In this document: piece by piece, positions 9,314 through 20,714 of the stretch | Numbering within the stretch: position 1 is the stretch's first letter | Layout of the letters: every line of letters starts with the position of its first letter | Assembly: GCA_907165135.1 (NCBI GenBank) | Contig: OU015567.1 | Span: 12,529,001-12,593,000 of the forward strand | Length of the DNA: 64,000 nt | DNA from: Oikopleura dioica | Taxonomy: Eukaryota; Chordata; Appendicularia; Copelata; Oikopleuridae | Reading direction: 5' to 3' | Notes under the pieces: generated by a model | What the model was told of the DNA's origin: nothing | Database searches by the model: none | The model's input: only the letters and a program-made list of their open reading frames with translations | Program-made: the position numbers and the translations under genes

Positions 9314-12300
9314 ATGAGCATGAAAGAAAACCGGAAAACAACGAGCAATTGGGTCAAGAGAAACTTGAGGCGCTTGATTCGTCGAAACTACGTAAGATGG
9401 GCTACGGTTATCGCCAAGTATCCCTTCTGCCTCATTTTCATCAGCGTCGTTTTCACCTTGATATGTAAGCGAAGCCCGTTTTCTATCCATTCTCGAATTG
9501 TTCTAGGCTGTCTTTCCTTTTACTTCAAAACTCCTTATTCGATCCACTCACTCCCGTCGGAGAATTTCTCGGAGAACAAGCCAGAAGGATACATCCTCCA
9601 GTTTGAATTTGAAAACAAGCATCCCACGAGAAAACTCATCGATGAAACAACGATAGTTATCCGGAATCATGAATATCTGTCGAACAACTGCGTTCACGGA
9701 GAATCGCTAAAGTCGGGAATTCCACCAGAGCTGTCAAAAGTGATCCCGAATCATTCCTGTCTCATCTTTTCACCGGCGAATCTTCCTGATTCTGATCACG
9801 AATTTCCGCGAAATGTTGAAGAGTTATTCAAGGAAAAGTTCCATTTCTACCAATTATGATACCAGATTTCGTTCTTTTCAGGGGTGATTTTATTATTAGA
9901 GCCCTCAGTTTTGATGGCACATCTGTTAGATGGAACGATTCAAGTAGCGTCACAAAAAGGCAGCGCGCATTTTATGGGGGTCCAAGTGGAAACACTATCC
10001 ACCCGTTGTTACCGTGGTTTTGCGACATGACATTGATCCACAAGCACCTTGGCTTCTCTCTTTGGCAAGGGATCTATTTCCAGCGAGCGCGAGCGAAAAC
10101 GTGTCAACCCCGCCAAGGTCAGTCCCTGCCAATTATTCTATCAAAGATTTTATTTTCGTATGCAGATCCGGGACCGAACCACTGATCAACATAAATTTCC
10201 ATTTTGGGTATCCCGCGACGATTGATTGGTTGGTTTATCTCTCAGCGGGAATCTTACTGTACGTTTATTATTACGTTACGGTCAGAAAGATGAATTTTCT
10301 CGAATCCAGGAAGGTTTTTCATCAATTTTTAAGCTCAATAGCTTTATTTTTTCTTTTAAAACCGGGCCAAGTATTATCACAAGTGCTGCTGTCTGTGGAA
10401 CACTGATAATGTCTCTAATGGTCGCTTTAGGATCTTGCCTCGGTAAAACTATTTCTTTGATAAACGAGCTGACTCCTTTCTAGCGCTGGATCTGGACATT
10501 TACGTCGAGTCCGGACCGTTCGAGCGCGGAATCGGCTGGATTTTCATCTACTACACTTTTACGTTTATTGCGTTTGAATCTGTACTGATGCTGACGAAGT
10601 GTATCATAGAAACGCCTGTCGAAGGAAGCAGTTTTTGATATCTTATGTAATGTTCATTCTCGGGCAGGGAAGGGAAAGCTTGGGGATCAAAGAAAATGAT
10701 CAATCTACGCTTACTAGAGCCCTGGCTGAGCTCCAAAATTGTTTACGAAACTCGCTTTGAAGAGGGGCCAACTGAGCGGATCGCGCACGGATTGCTCCGC
10801 GGCGGGTGCCACCTCTCCAAGTTCTTCTTCGCTCAATTAGCGCTGACCATGATTGGCTCGATCTCCGAATACTCTCGCAGGAATACAGTTCAACCCAGTA
10901 GTGCTCGGACAGCTTTACTTTTAACTCGTTTGGGGGTTTAATTAGTTAGTCGCCGCGTTGGATGACGGCCAATCAAAGAGTGATTAAAAATTGGGAGAAG
11001 AAAAAATCGACAAAATACTTCCGCGATTAGTCGATTTTTTCTAGCAAAAAGTCGAGTTTCAGGCTGATTATTCCAAGGCCGGGACGAGTGCAATACAGAT
11101 GTTTCGATATTCGTCTGTACAGACACTCCGACGAGACCTAGAATTCTCACCGATCATATTTCCCTCTCTCTTTCTCAGTCGGATGTTTTCAGAATTTCTA
11201 CAAGTCGGGACCAGTGCAATATTAATTCAGAAAAGTAAAACAAATGCACAAAATCGCGACTGGTAGACTTTCGAAATTAGCTTTTTAAATTGTCTTCTTC
11301 TTTCTCTCTCTATTTTTTCGAAATGCTCTTTCTCTCTTTGTCCCTATTTTTCTCTCTGAGTGGTCGAGCTAAATAGGCCGCGCGGGATAAACGAGACTCC
11401 GCCCGGGGGGAGCGCGCGCGTGAACTCTCGCTCTCCCGCCCTCCAGTGGTATCTCTCGGTCAGCTGCCCCCGCCCAGCAGGTCACGGATTTATCACCAAT
11501 GATTTCGAGCTACTTCGATATTTCTCAGCCTTTTTGGAGTGAGGAAATCATCTGTTTCACTTGATCTCTTTGTCCTTCTATTATTAAAAGAAGTTAGTAT
11601 TGAATGACTCGTATTTCGTTTCCTGTCTGCGAGACAGCGCTTTGAAGTTTTTATTTCTATTTTTCGAGTTATAAACGGTGCTTCCCGTCGCCGGGAGCGG
11701 CGAGGAATAGAGCCACCGGGAGAAATTGATTTCGCCCCTGGCCTCAGGTGATTGGATGCTCTTTTGGCCAGCACAAGCCGTGATTGGTTCAAACGAGTTT
11801 CTCATCTCTCTTTATTCTGTCGTTGAGGACAAAGGGAAAGTCATCCACTTGACCTGAGAGGGATTCATTAGCTTTATGACTCACTGTATTCAAAATTTGA
11901 AGAGCTGGTAAACGGCCAAATAATTTTCTTATGGGCCAAGGGAGAAAAAGGTTGAAAATGTTGAATTGTTACCAGTTTTTCTATCTTTGCTCTGATTATG
12001 GTTCTCTCGCACTCTGCTCTTCTTCATGAATGGCTTGTAAACTTGTTTATTTGTAACAAGAATAGTTCGTTTTTGACCTTCATAAAGGATTTACGAGCCA
12101 TTGATAGTCTTTCTTCGCCCCTATTCTCTTTCTCGAGCTCAAGCAACTTGAGCGATCAGGTAAAGAAAAAAAAAAACTCTTGAAGCATTACTCAAAATTT
12201 TAAGAACCAAAATGGATTCACAAAAGATCTGGAGCCGCAATAAGATTGCGTCGTTATTGGAATTCCAGGAATTCTGGAAAGTTCAGGGAGGACACTCTCG

Positions 12301-15300
12301 AAGGAAAGGGCATATTCTAGAGTTTTTTCTCTTTTTGATGACAGCCAGGAATCTTGAATCAATCAAAAATTTTGACAATGGCCTTTCGATTGAGATAAAA
12401 ATTCGTCTGTCTGAGACCATCAAAATAAGTTCACGATGTGCCGAGTCTCCGAGTCTCGCCGCTTTATGATTCGTAAGCTCTTTTCGTAAATTTATATACC
12501 AATCACTTTTTTACGAGCGTACAAAAAATATGTTTGTCAGAACTTTTTCCACGCCCTAAACGAAGATGTGACTCCGCTGGTCGACCTTGGGGAGAATCAT
12601 ATTGACCCGATTGAGGGGATGTTCCAGCCACTGAGGATCAAGTTGTTAAAAACATGGGCCCACAAGGCAATTCTGCAGAAAATTGCGATGATTGTCTTTA
12701 TAACTTGGATTGGTTATCGAGTTTTTATGGTCGATCCAAGTGAAATCAACAACGACTACGATGACAATGACCTGGAGTTTGCTAAACTGCCGTGGGCGTA
12801 TGCTTTCCAACTCTATTCAAGAGATATTCGCGGAAAGCATCTATCCTTCCTTCCTCGAATTCGTGTTCCTTTCGATCCCAGTGGCTCCCGTCCGATCCCA
12901 ATCTATCAGGAAACCAAGGATTCTCCTCGCTTGACCCAGTTTGTCTCCTGGAAACTTGTTTCGCTGATTATCGCCTTTGCAGCAGCTATTTATAAGCTTT
13001 ATAAGGTGAGAAATAAAACAAATATTTCTGACCCGTGTCATGGGAGTGACCCTGTTTTTGTAACACCTGGATTGGAATTAACAAATTTTTTCTGTGAAAT
13101 GATTATGACCTGATTTTAGTAGTTATTTTTAGGCGTACGAGAGGAAAATCGAAATCAACAAGGCATTTGTGGAGTATTTTGATTCCCGGAAGGCCTCGAA
13201 ATCGCTCTATGAAGATGTCGCGCTGGAAAAACATTTGGAGTTGGAATTCACCATTGATCATGTTGCACAAGATGAAGAAACTGGGAACCTGCTTTTAGTT
13301 GACTCTTCCGGATCTTTGACGATTTTTGATGCTTCAAGTAACAAAATTGTCGCTCAGAAGCTGTCTCAGATTTCTTCTTATCGCGCTTCCACGACATCAG
13401 ATTCGAGACATCATTTTACCGAGGACGATAATCCATTGATATCTGACGATGAGACTGTTTGGTCTATCGGAATTCATCAAAACAACATCATTCTTGGCTT
13501 CTAGGTCTAGGATCGGGGGTGATCGTTGGAGATCCGAAATGACGCGCTCGAGATGAATCACCAACGAGTGGAGCGCGGGTTGTTTGGATCTCCAGAGCGC
13601 GGAGATCGAAGCTCGATCTCCAAATCAGTCCCAGGGATTTTGTCGATCTCCAATTTTCGGTGATCGGATCCCCGAATTTTCCCGACCATGGATTTCTCTC
13701 GAATACATTCATATTTTTCAGTAAATAGGGACTATGCGGGTCAGTGTCTCAAAAATTTATTAATACTAATGAGTTTGTAATGCTTATTTTCAAGAAGTAA
13801 TCGCCGATAGCTTATCGCTCACCAGCCGAGCTCTAAGTGGGCGCTTTAACCAGTTAACAGGGGCGTGCAGGTTTGACCTGCACGCGTGGAAACGGTTAGC
13901 CATTCACAACCTCGGATCCTTGATTTCACTCAATCATCGACAGGCAAAAGCGTAGGCGAAATCGACCACTCTGTTAACGGGTTAACCTTTGGAAATTTAA
14001 ACCGAACCAAATTTTGAATTCAAAAAATTTAAATCAAGCAGAGATAGTAAAAAGTACTTGTTTTTATCTTAAGCTTTAATCCATGCACTTTTTTGACAGA
14101 ATATTTGAAATCTACTGTGCAAAATTAGTATTGTCTGAGATTTTCAAGGCTATCCGGTCAGTCGCTTCTGATATCAGTAGGCTGACAGAAGATTGTTTCA
14201 AAGTGACTCATCGACTTCGGGGATCAAAAATTTTTGGATCTCCAAGAACTGGAGATCGAGAGTGGTGATCGATCACCGCAATTTCAGAGTGGAGATCGCG
14301 CGGATCTCCACGCAATTGGAGATCCAAAGAACCCGCGCTCCACTCATTGGTGATTCAACTCGAGCGCTTCATTTCGGATCTCCAGCGATCACCCCCGATC
14401 CTAGACCTAGCTTGGCTTATCTTCTGGGAACGTGAAGTTTTTGCAGGTTTCAAAAGCAGAAATGCTTCTCAAGTCGACTTATCTACTCGACGAATCTGGC
14501 GTTTCATTCATAATTACGCGTGACGAGGAAAGTGCTTTCATCGCGCTTACGATTGAAGGAACCGTACGAAAATTCTCCACTTGTCCATTTTCCGCTCACG
14601 AGGTGCAACACAGCACGCCTGGCGTCACAGTTGTCCGCACCATGTGCGAACGTATCGTTTCTGGCTCATTAGACGGCTCTGTGACTGTTCTGAACAAGGA
14701 CTGCAGGACTGATCATGTCTGCAAAGGTCACAATTACCCAATCACTGCCCTAAATCTCTTCAAAAATGGAAAATCTTCAAGCGACATCACTGCCATGTCG
14801 GCGGATCAGTCTGGTCAGGTCCGAATTTGGACCTTGTTGTCAGGCCGTTGCCAATTTGTGCTTGGCAATTACTCTGGCATGATTTCAAATGTCTGGCCTT
14901 GCAGGTACGTTATCAGCTCAGTACTTCAGTACCTAACTTTACCACCAGGAATATCCTGATCGGAATGACACAATCAGGGCGGGTCCTAATTTGGACTCAC
15001 CGCAGCGGCCACTTCAAGCAATCTTTCAAACTTGGAGAGTCTTCAAATGGCGGTGCCATTGTTCTCAATGAAAACTTACTGATTGCTGCATTCGACCAGC
15101 AAATAGGATTTATTGACCTTGATCTGAAGAACAAAAGAAGATCAATCTCGCTGCGAAATTCAGTATCAGAGAGAACAACTTCAAAATAAGGTAACAACAA
15201 AAATGAAACGAAAAAATTTCCTCTATTTTTAGGTCGACGGCTTTGACTCCCTCAAAGCTTTTCTTCAGCCAGACAGGAGACAGAAAAACACTATTCTTCT

Positions 15301-15365
15301 CACATGGTCGAACTCTAAAAAGCCTTCTCTTGCCGCCTCACGTTGACTGTACAAATATCTCGTAA
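9314..15365 (+). CDS. SCAP: SREBP cleavage-activating protein (interrupted by a transposable element)
   Basis: ER membrane sterol sensor that escorts SREBP to the Golgi. Recognised by order and content of blocks: N-terminal membrane helix (PFCLIFISVVFTLIC), luminal loop with NHSCLIFSPANLP, first sterol-sensing helices (WLVYLSAGILLYVYYYVTVR, TLIMSLMVALGSCL, AFESVLMLTKCIIETPV, TERIAHGLL), a later luminal/membrane part (VFITWIGYRVFMVDPSE) and C-terminal WD40 repeats (SGSLDGSVTVL, GQVRIWTLLSG, SGRVLIWTHRSGH). Clear exons include 9314-9464, 9507-9837, 10166-10313, about 10484-10624, 10763-about 10880, about 12547-13003, about 13133-14901 (with the insertion) and 14949-about 15170. The last exon ends at 15365. 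Several junctions are unresolved (near 9925-9986, 10314-10371, 10880-12545 and the last intron). The intron at about 10930-12540 should hide the remaining sterol-sensing helices, which I could not find. Confidence 0.85.
10930..12540. other. large intron or insertion within SCAP
   Basis: About 1.6 kb between recognisable SCAP exons. It holds two related words around 11085 and 11200 (cgggacgagtgcaata and cgggaccagtgcaata). There are two GC-rich patches (about 11375-11480 and 11680-11740) and CCAAT-type motifs on either strand (gccaatcaaag near 10968, tgattgg near 11749 and 11782). Open frames at 11360, 11493 and 12212 show no family resemblance. It may be an inserted element or an embedded promoter. 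The missing sterol-sensing helices of SCAP are not visible here. Confidence 0.4.
13501..14410. mobile_element. MITE-like DNA transposon, TIR about 95 bp, 8-bp target duplication, inside SCAP exon
   Basis: The element starts ctaggtctaggatcgggggt and ends with its inverted complement acccccgatcctagacctag. About 95 bp at each end are near-perfect inverted repeats, with further ggagatc-type repeats inside. Both sides carry the identical octamer cttggctt (13493-13500 and 14411-14418). An 8-bp duplication is typical of hAT-superfamily insertions. There is no transposase-like frame, so it is non-autonomous. Removing the element plus one octamer rejoins the SCAP reading frame exactly (NNIILG followed by LSSGNVKFLQ), showing that it landed in coding sequence. 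Confidence 0.9.
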
Positions 15366-15445
15366 AACTACTACTCACTGTTACTACTTTTCGTTCCACA
15401 AGTTCTAACACAGATAATCACTTGTTGTATAAAAGCCAATTAAAT

Positions 15446-15457
15446 TTTTTTCTTAAG
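15446..15457 (+). other. probable spliced-leader acceptor of YKT6
   Basis: Polypyrimidine run ending in AAG, two bases before the YKT6 start codon and about 90 bp after the SCAP stop. It fits trans-splicing of a downstream gene in an operon. Inference. Confidence 0.35.
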
Positions 15458-15459
15458 AG

Positions 15460-16186
15460 ATGGTACGACTTTATGGAATCGTGATCGCGAAGAAAAACGG
15501 CGACAAAGTTCAAAAATTGTGCGAAGAAATTGATGTCAGTACTTTTGGCTTCTTCCAAAGAAATTCTGTTGGAGAGTTTATCAGATTCACCCATTCCATT
15601 GTTCTCGGTAACGACCTTTTCTCCATCCTTACCTTCAATAATTTCTTTAGAAAGGACTCCTCTAAATGACAGAAAGTCAGTAAAACAAGATGCATACATG
15701 GCCCATTCTTACGTCGGTCCTGATGGTCTTTCCGCCTGTTGCATCGCTGATGAAGAGTACCCAAAAAGACCGGCGTTTGTCATGCTTGGCAAGGTAGTAG
15801 GTAAATTAGCCCTCATTTGTTACTTTTTATAACCGCATTCTTTCTCACTCAGAGGACTTTGCCGCAGCGCATCCAAATTGGAGTAGCATCAATTCAGTCG
15901 AATTCGGATTGAAGGACATTCTTACAAGATGGCAAGACCCTAAATCGGCTGATTCCATCATGAAAGTGCAGAACGAGCTCGATGAGACAAAGCAAATAGT
16001 CTCCGAAACGCTCGAAAAGATTCTCGATCGTGGCCAGAAGCTTGACGATCTTGTCAGGTAAAAATCAAACTATAGGTATTATTTTTAAAAAGTAATTTTA
16101 GCCGCAGTAACGAACTCTCAGAGCAGTCGAAAGCATTCTACAAAACCGCCAAGAAGACCAACTCATGGTGCTGCTCAATCATGTGA
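15460..16186 (+). CDS. YKT6: R-SNARE YKT6
   Basis: Membrane-fusion SNARE acting in ER-Golgi, endosomal and autophagic transport. Four exons, 15460-15607, 15651-15800, 15853-16057 and 16102-16186 (introns 43, 52 and 44 bp), encode 195 residues against about 198 in humans. The N-terminal longin domain shows DVSTFGFFQRNSVGEFIRFT and CCIADEEYPKRPAFVML. The SNARE motif has the zero-layer arginine region VQNELDETKQIVSETLEKIL, followed by DRGQKLDDLVSRSNEL and SKAFYKTAKK. There is no transmembrane helix; the protein ends CCSIM, giving a CaaX farnesylation box (CSIM) and an adjacent palmitoylatable cysteine. It follows SCAP by 94 bp on the same strand and could share its transcript. Confidence 0.97.
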
Positions 16187-16605
16187 TCTTTCTTTGTCTT
16201 CTTTCAATATAATTTCAACCTATTTTCCTTTTTTTTTCTTCAGGTTCAAAGTTTGTTCCATTCTGTTCCTCTTTCCAACTCATTATTGAAAACAACATCA
16301 ACAACCATATCAACATATCAAGAATCTTTCCACTCCTTTTTCCACCATTCTTTGGTGCACAAACTTTAATATTCATATAAAAATGCATATATATCAATTG
16401 TGAAACATACCATACCTTCGCTTTTATAACAACTCTATTTGTCCTGTTTTTTTGACAAAAAGCTACAGTAACTCCTTGTGTCATATATTCAAGTCAACAT
16501 ATGCCGGTATTTTTTCTGCTACTCCTCTATTTTTCAAATTGTTAGTTTACTACTACTGATACAAATACAGCTCTGGAATTATATGCATTCACGTCTTGAC
16601 CGTTT
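16187..16605. other. intergenic region
   Basis: AT-rich spacer of about 420 bp with the YKT6 3' UTR. A minus-strand open frame here has no support. I see no other feature. Confidence 0.5.
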
Positions 16606-16616
16606 TATTCTCTAAG
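16606..16616 (+). other. probable spliced-leader acceptor of ZNF330
   Basis: Pyrimidine-rich ttattctctaag ends one base before the ZNF330 start codon. Inference from position and motif only. Confidence 0.35.
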
Positions 16617-16617
16617 A

Positions 16618-17779
<1,162 letters not shown>

Positions 17780-17865
17780 CAATCTCTTTCTACTATTTAA
17801 CTACAGCAATACCGCGTGTTCCAGAATGTCACTCAATATAAAATCTAAAATTAATATAAGCGATG

Positions 17866-17877
17866 TTTTCTCTTCAG
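17866..17877 (+). other. probable spliced-leader acceptor of GFER
   Basis: The sequence tttctcttcag lies eight bases before the chosen GFER ATG and within the 107-bp ZNF330-GFER gap. It fits trans-splicing in a polycistronic transcript. Inference. Confidence 0.45.
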
Positions 17878-17885
17878 AAGATTGT

Positions 17886-18493
17886 ATGCCAAGATCTCGG
17901 AGAGATCGAGAACGCCTTGAGGAGCAAGATTCGTATTCGTTCGACCCTTTCGAGTCTTCCGCAAGTTCTGCCCCGAATGGTGTGCAGCTTAACCCTGATG
18001 GAACTCCATGTCGTGCTTGTAGTTCAGTTCAAGATGTGAAAGCACGGCTTGGAGATGCTTTTGGGGTTGGTAATTCCAGCGTCAGAAATGACTGCGCCCC
18101 AGATGTCAATCAAATTGGAAATGCTGGCTGGGTAAGTTTTGAAAACTTAGCTTTCTACCAATTTTACCTTCCAAATATTTTTTTCAGACAATTCTCCACA
18201 CAATGGCAGCATATTATCCTGATAAACCATCACCTGAGAAGAAAGCCGCTGTTTTAAACTTCTACGATTCTTTCTCAAAGCTCTATCCTTGCTCTCATTG
18301 CGCAGAAGACCTTCGCCAGGACCTCAAAGAATTCAAAGTCAGGAACGAATCTCGTGCGAGTTTGAGTATTTGGACCTGCGAAATGCATAATCGAGTGAAT
18401 GAGAAGCTGGGAAAGGAGACTTACAAGTGTGATCTTGATTGGCTTGATCAGAGATGGCGAGATGGCTGGAAAGACGGCTCATGTGATTTATAA
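17886..18493 (+). CDS. GFER: FAD-linked sulfhydryl oxidase ALR
   Basis: Erv1/ALR oxidase that re-oxidises MIA40 (CHCHD4) during disulphide-driven import into the mitochondrial intermembrane space. Two exons, 17886-18131 and 18188-18493, encode 183 residues. Seen: an N-terminal shuttle-type motif PCRAC; the flavin-binding start WTILHTMAAYYPDKPSPE; the redox CxxC in KLYPCSHCAEDL; the structural cysteine and FAD-contacting WTCEMHNRVNEKLG; and the C-terminal end LDQRWRDGWKDGSCD. The ATG at 17886 was chosen because it follows a probable trans-splice acceptor. An upstream in-frame extension overlaps ZNF330 and is unlikely to be translated. The central pair is CSHC rather than the vertebrate CEEC, keeping both cysteines. 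Confidence 0.96.
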
Positions 18494-18556
18494 ATGGCTA
18501 CTGCAAAAATGATTTTCTAATTTTAATAGATATCTTACGATAGATTTTTGACAATG

Positions 18557-18566
18557 CTTTCTTTAG
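18557..18566 (+). other. probable spliced-leader acceptor of SDHD
   Basis: Pyrimidine-rich tgctttctttag ends two bases before the ATG at 18569 and 73 bp after the GFER stop. If used, an upstream in-frame ATG at 18554 would be removed. Inference. Confidence 0.45.
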
Positions 18567-18568
18567 AA

Positions 18569-19162
18569 ATGCTCGCGCTTAGAAGTACCCGAACCCTTAC
18601 CACTCGGCTCGCCACGCCAGGTAATGATCAGGCTTCAATTATGTTATCCTAAATCTATTCTAGTGCTGAGCCGAAAGCTTTCTGCGAAGGCCGAGATCCC
18701 CGAGACCAACATGTTTTGGCTCCGCCACCAGATCAAAGCCAAGGATGGTTTCCACAAGCACGTCAACTTTGTGAGTCTTTTATATTTTGATTGCAGCCAT
18801 TAGAATGGATTTTAGGAGCGAATCGTCGCCATGGTCGCTCTTGGCTCCATGGGCGCTGCTGTCATCTCCCCTGGCAACTTCCTTGTCGACCAGACATTGG
18901 CTCTCACCTGGATCGCCCACTCCTACTGGGGCGTTGAAGCTATGATCATGGATTACATTCCCCTTCTTCTCCCTGTTTTCTTCGCCAACGTAAGCCGCTT
19001 TCTTTTGCGAATGTGCCTAGTCTCCAAATAAAATTTTAGGTCGCCAAATGGCTTTGGGTTGGATTCTGCCTCATCATGGCTGTTGCCTTCACCAACTTGA
19101 ACCTCAAGGTTGGCGAGAAGCAGGGCTGTGGCCACATCATCCGGGAATTCTTCCTTATGTAA
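18569..19162 (+). CDS. SDHD: succinate dehydrogenase cytochrome b small subunit
   Basis: Membrane-anchor subunit of respiratory complex II in the inner mitochondrial membrane, helping to bind haem b and ubiquinone. Four exons, 18569-18620, 18664-18770, 18816-18989 and 19040-19162, encode 151 residues against 159 in humans. The N-terminus (MLALRSTRTLTTRLATP) is a basic, Ser/Thr-rich mitochondrial presequence. Three hydrophobic segments follow. The family motif with the haem-ligand histidine is HSYWGVEAMIMDYI, matching the HxxWG...DY pattern of CybS proteins. Sequence identity outside that motif is low, as is usual for this fast-evolving subunit. It lies 75 bp after GFER on the same strand, and both products are mitochondrial. 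Confidence 0.85.
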
Positions 19163-19293
19163 AAAGCGCTCTTTTTATAAAGAATAGCACCTTTCTGTCC
19201 TGTTTCGCTATTGAGAACACTATTTATTAAGACTATGAGCGCATAAGATCCTACAAGTTCAAGACCTCCTGTTAGATCATTTCTTCGTTAAGA

Positions 19294-20574
19294 ATGAGTG
19301 ACTTCGACGATTCCTACGAGTCTTCCATCTTCTCTGATGCTTCAAGCTCGTCCATCGATGACATGATCTTTTCTGATGAGCCGCCAAGTGATGATTCGTT
19401 GGACGATTCCGTTGGAGATCTTGAGGAGAGTCGTCTCGAAGAAGATTCGGAGAAACGTAATTGGACTTTATTTTCTACCTTTTAAGTTGATTTTAGAAGA
19501 AGATGAGAATTCCAACTCAATCTCGCTTCCAAAACCAGTGCCGGAGATTCCGATGACTGGATATCTTGATGAATCGATCCATGACCCTAGCTCGGAAGAT
19601 ATAATTGACAGTCAACGAAGTAGGGTTAATAAGTATTTCCAAATCAAAAGCCTTCTCTTTCAGAGCTGGAGAATAAGTATGAAATCCTCGACTTTTCTCT
19701 CTCGGGCCTCGAGGTTTCTGATGAACGAAAGAAGTATTACGAGAAGGAAGAAAATGAAATGAGTTTTGTCGCAGGCAAGAAAGAGTACGAGCCTCCGCTT
19801 CTTTCTCTCGCTAACCTCGATATGGACAGCTATAGGAAATGCGCTGATGTGTTGAGGCCCCATCCACATCTTAGGAGAGGTAATCTCTTGATAGATTTTA
19901 CCCATATAGAGTTTTTCTAGCGTTTCTCGAACCAAGAATGGTCCAAAGTCAAAAGGTCAGCATCAAAGTCGATCCTCCTTTGACTCCGCTGAAGTCAATT
20001 CTTCGATCACGAACTGGATCGGACAATATGGAAGATCATATCGAGTATATAAAGCGTCGATCAGAGCTACGATCAGGTTCCAAACCGAACAAAACTGAAG
20101 AAAACATTAGGAGGATGGAGCAAGACTTGACTGCTGAAAGACCAGAGCATACCGAGTACAGAAGTGCTCAAAGTGTAAAGGAAGAATACATCGCGCGAGC
20201 AGAATCAAAAGAGGAAAATTCATCAAAACCTCGATTCAGCCCGAGAGACCGGATTTATGACAGTCTCTCTGAGTCAACCAAAGCGCGATTGGAAAAGCTA
20301 AAGCAAGAACGAAAGAAAAAGAATGCAGAAATAAACGGAAATGATGCTGCTCCATCTCCACCAAAGCCAAAGTTCAACTACGCCAAGCTGGAGATGATCA
20401 AAAACCGCTTCGAAGGTAATTCTTCTAAAAATCGCATTTTTACAGCATTTTCAAGAGCAACAAAAGAAGAAAGCGGGAAATTCATTCGAAATGACAATGA
20501 TGCAAGAAGAGCGGGAAGAGCAAAAGCGTCGCCACCGCGAAACCCTCAAGAAATTCGAGCGAATGTCGACCTAA
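19294..20574 (+). CDS. unrecognised acidic, low-complexity protein with charged helical C-terminus
   Basis: I do not recognise the family. Exons 19294-19456, 19497-19619, 19664-19879 and 19921-about 20415 are joined by 40-44 bp GT-AG introns, so coding status is good. The N-terminus is Asp/Ser-rich (MSDFDDSYESSIFSDASSSS). The middle has DFSLSGLEVSDERKKYYEKE and PPLTPLKSILRSRTGS, and the C-terminal half is highly charged (ARLEKLKQERKKKNAEING). At 20416 a 30-bp GT-AG segment could be retained in frame (stop at 20583-20585) or removed. If instead 31 bp with a GG donor are removed, a charged helix (MMQEEREEQKRRHRETLKKF) ends at 20574. I prefer the latter on composition, without proof. No signal peptide or membrane span. 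It is probably nuclear or cytoskeletal, but that is a guess. Confidence 0.65.
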
Positions 20575-20699
20575 ATCCCAGATAGAAAATCTTCCTCACT
20601 GACACTTATTTAAGCTAAATGAACTGCCTCATTTATCTTCACACTGCAGTTTTCACTTCACCTGCCAAACACATATTAAAAAAAGCTCGGACTAGATTC

Positions 20700-20711
20700 T
20701 TTTTCATTCAG
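20700..20711 (+). other. probable spliced-leader acceptor of SBDS
   Basis: The sequence ctttttcattcag lies three bases before the SBDS ATG, with no upstream coding exon. Fits trans-splicing. Inference. Confidence 0.45.
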
Positions 20712-20714
20712 AAA

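Noticed and set aside
13845-13900. Possible tRNA-like or regulatory hairpin (gtgcaggtttgacctgcac)
   Set aside because: A simple internal palindrome of the MITE, with no cloverleaf.
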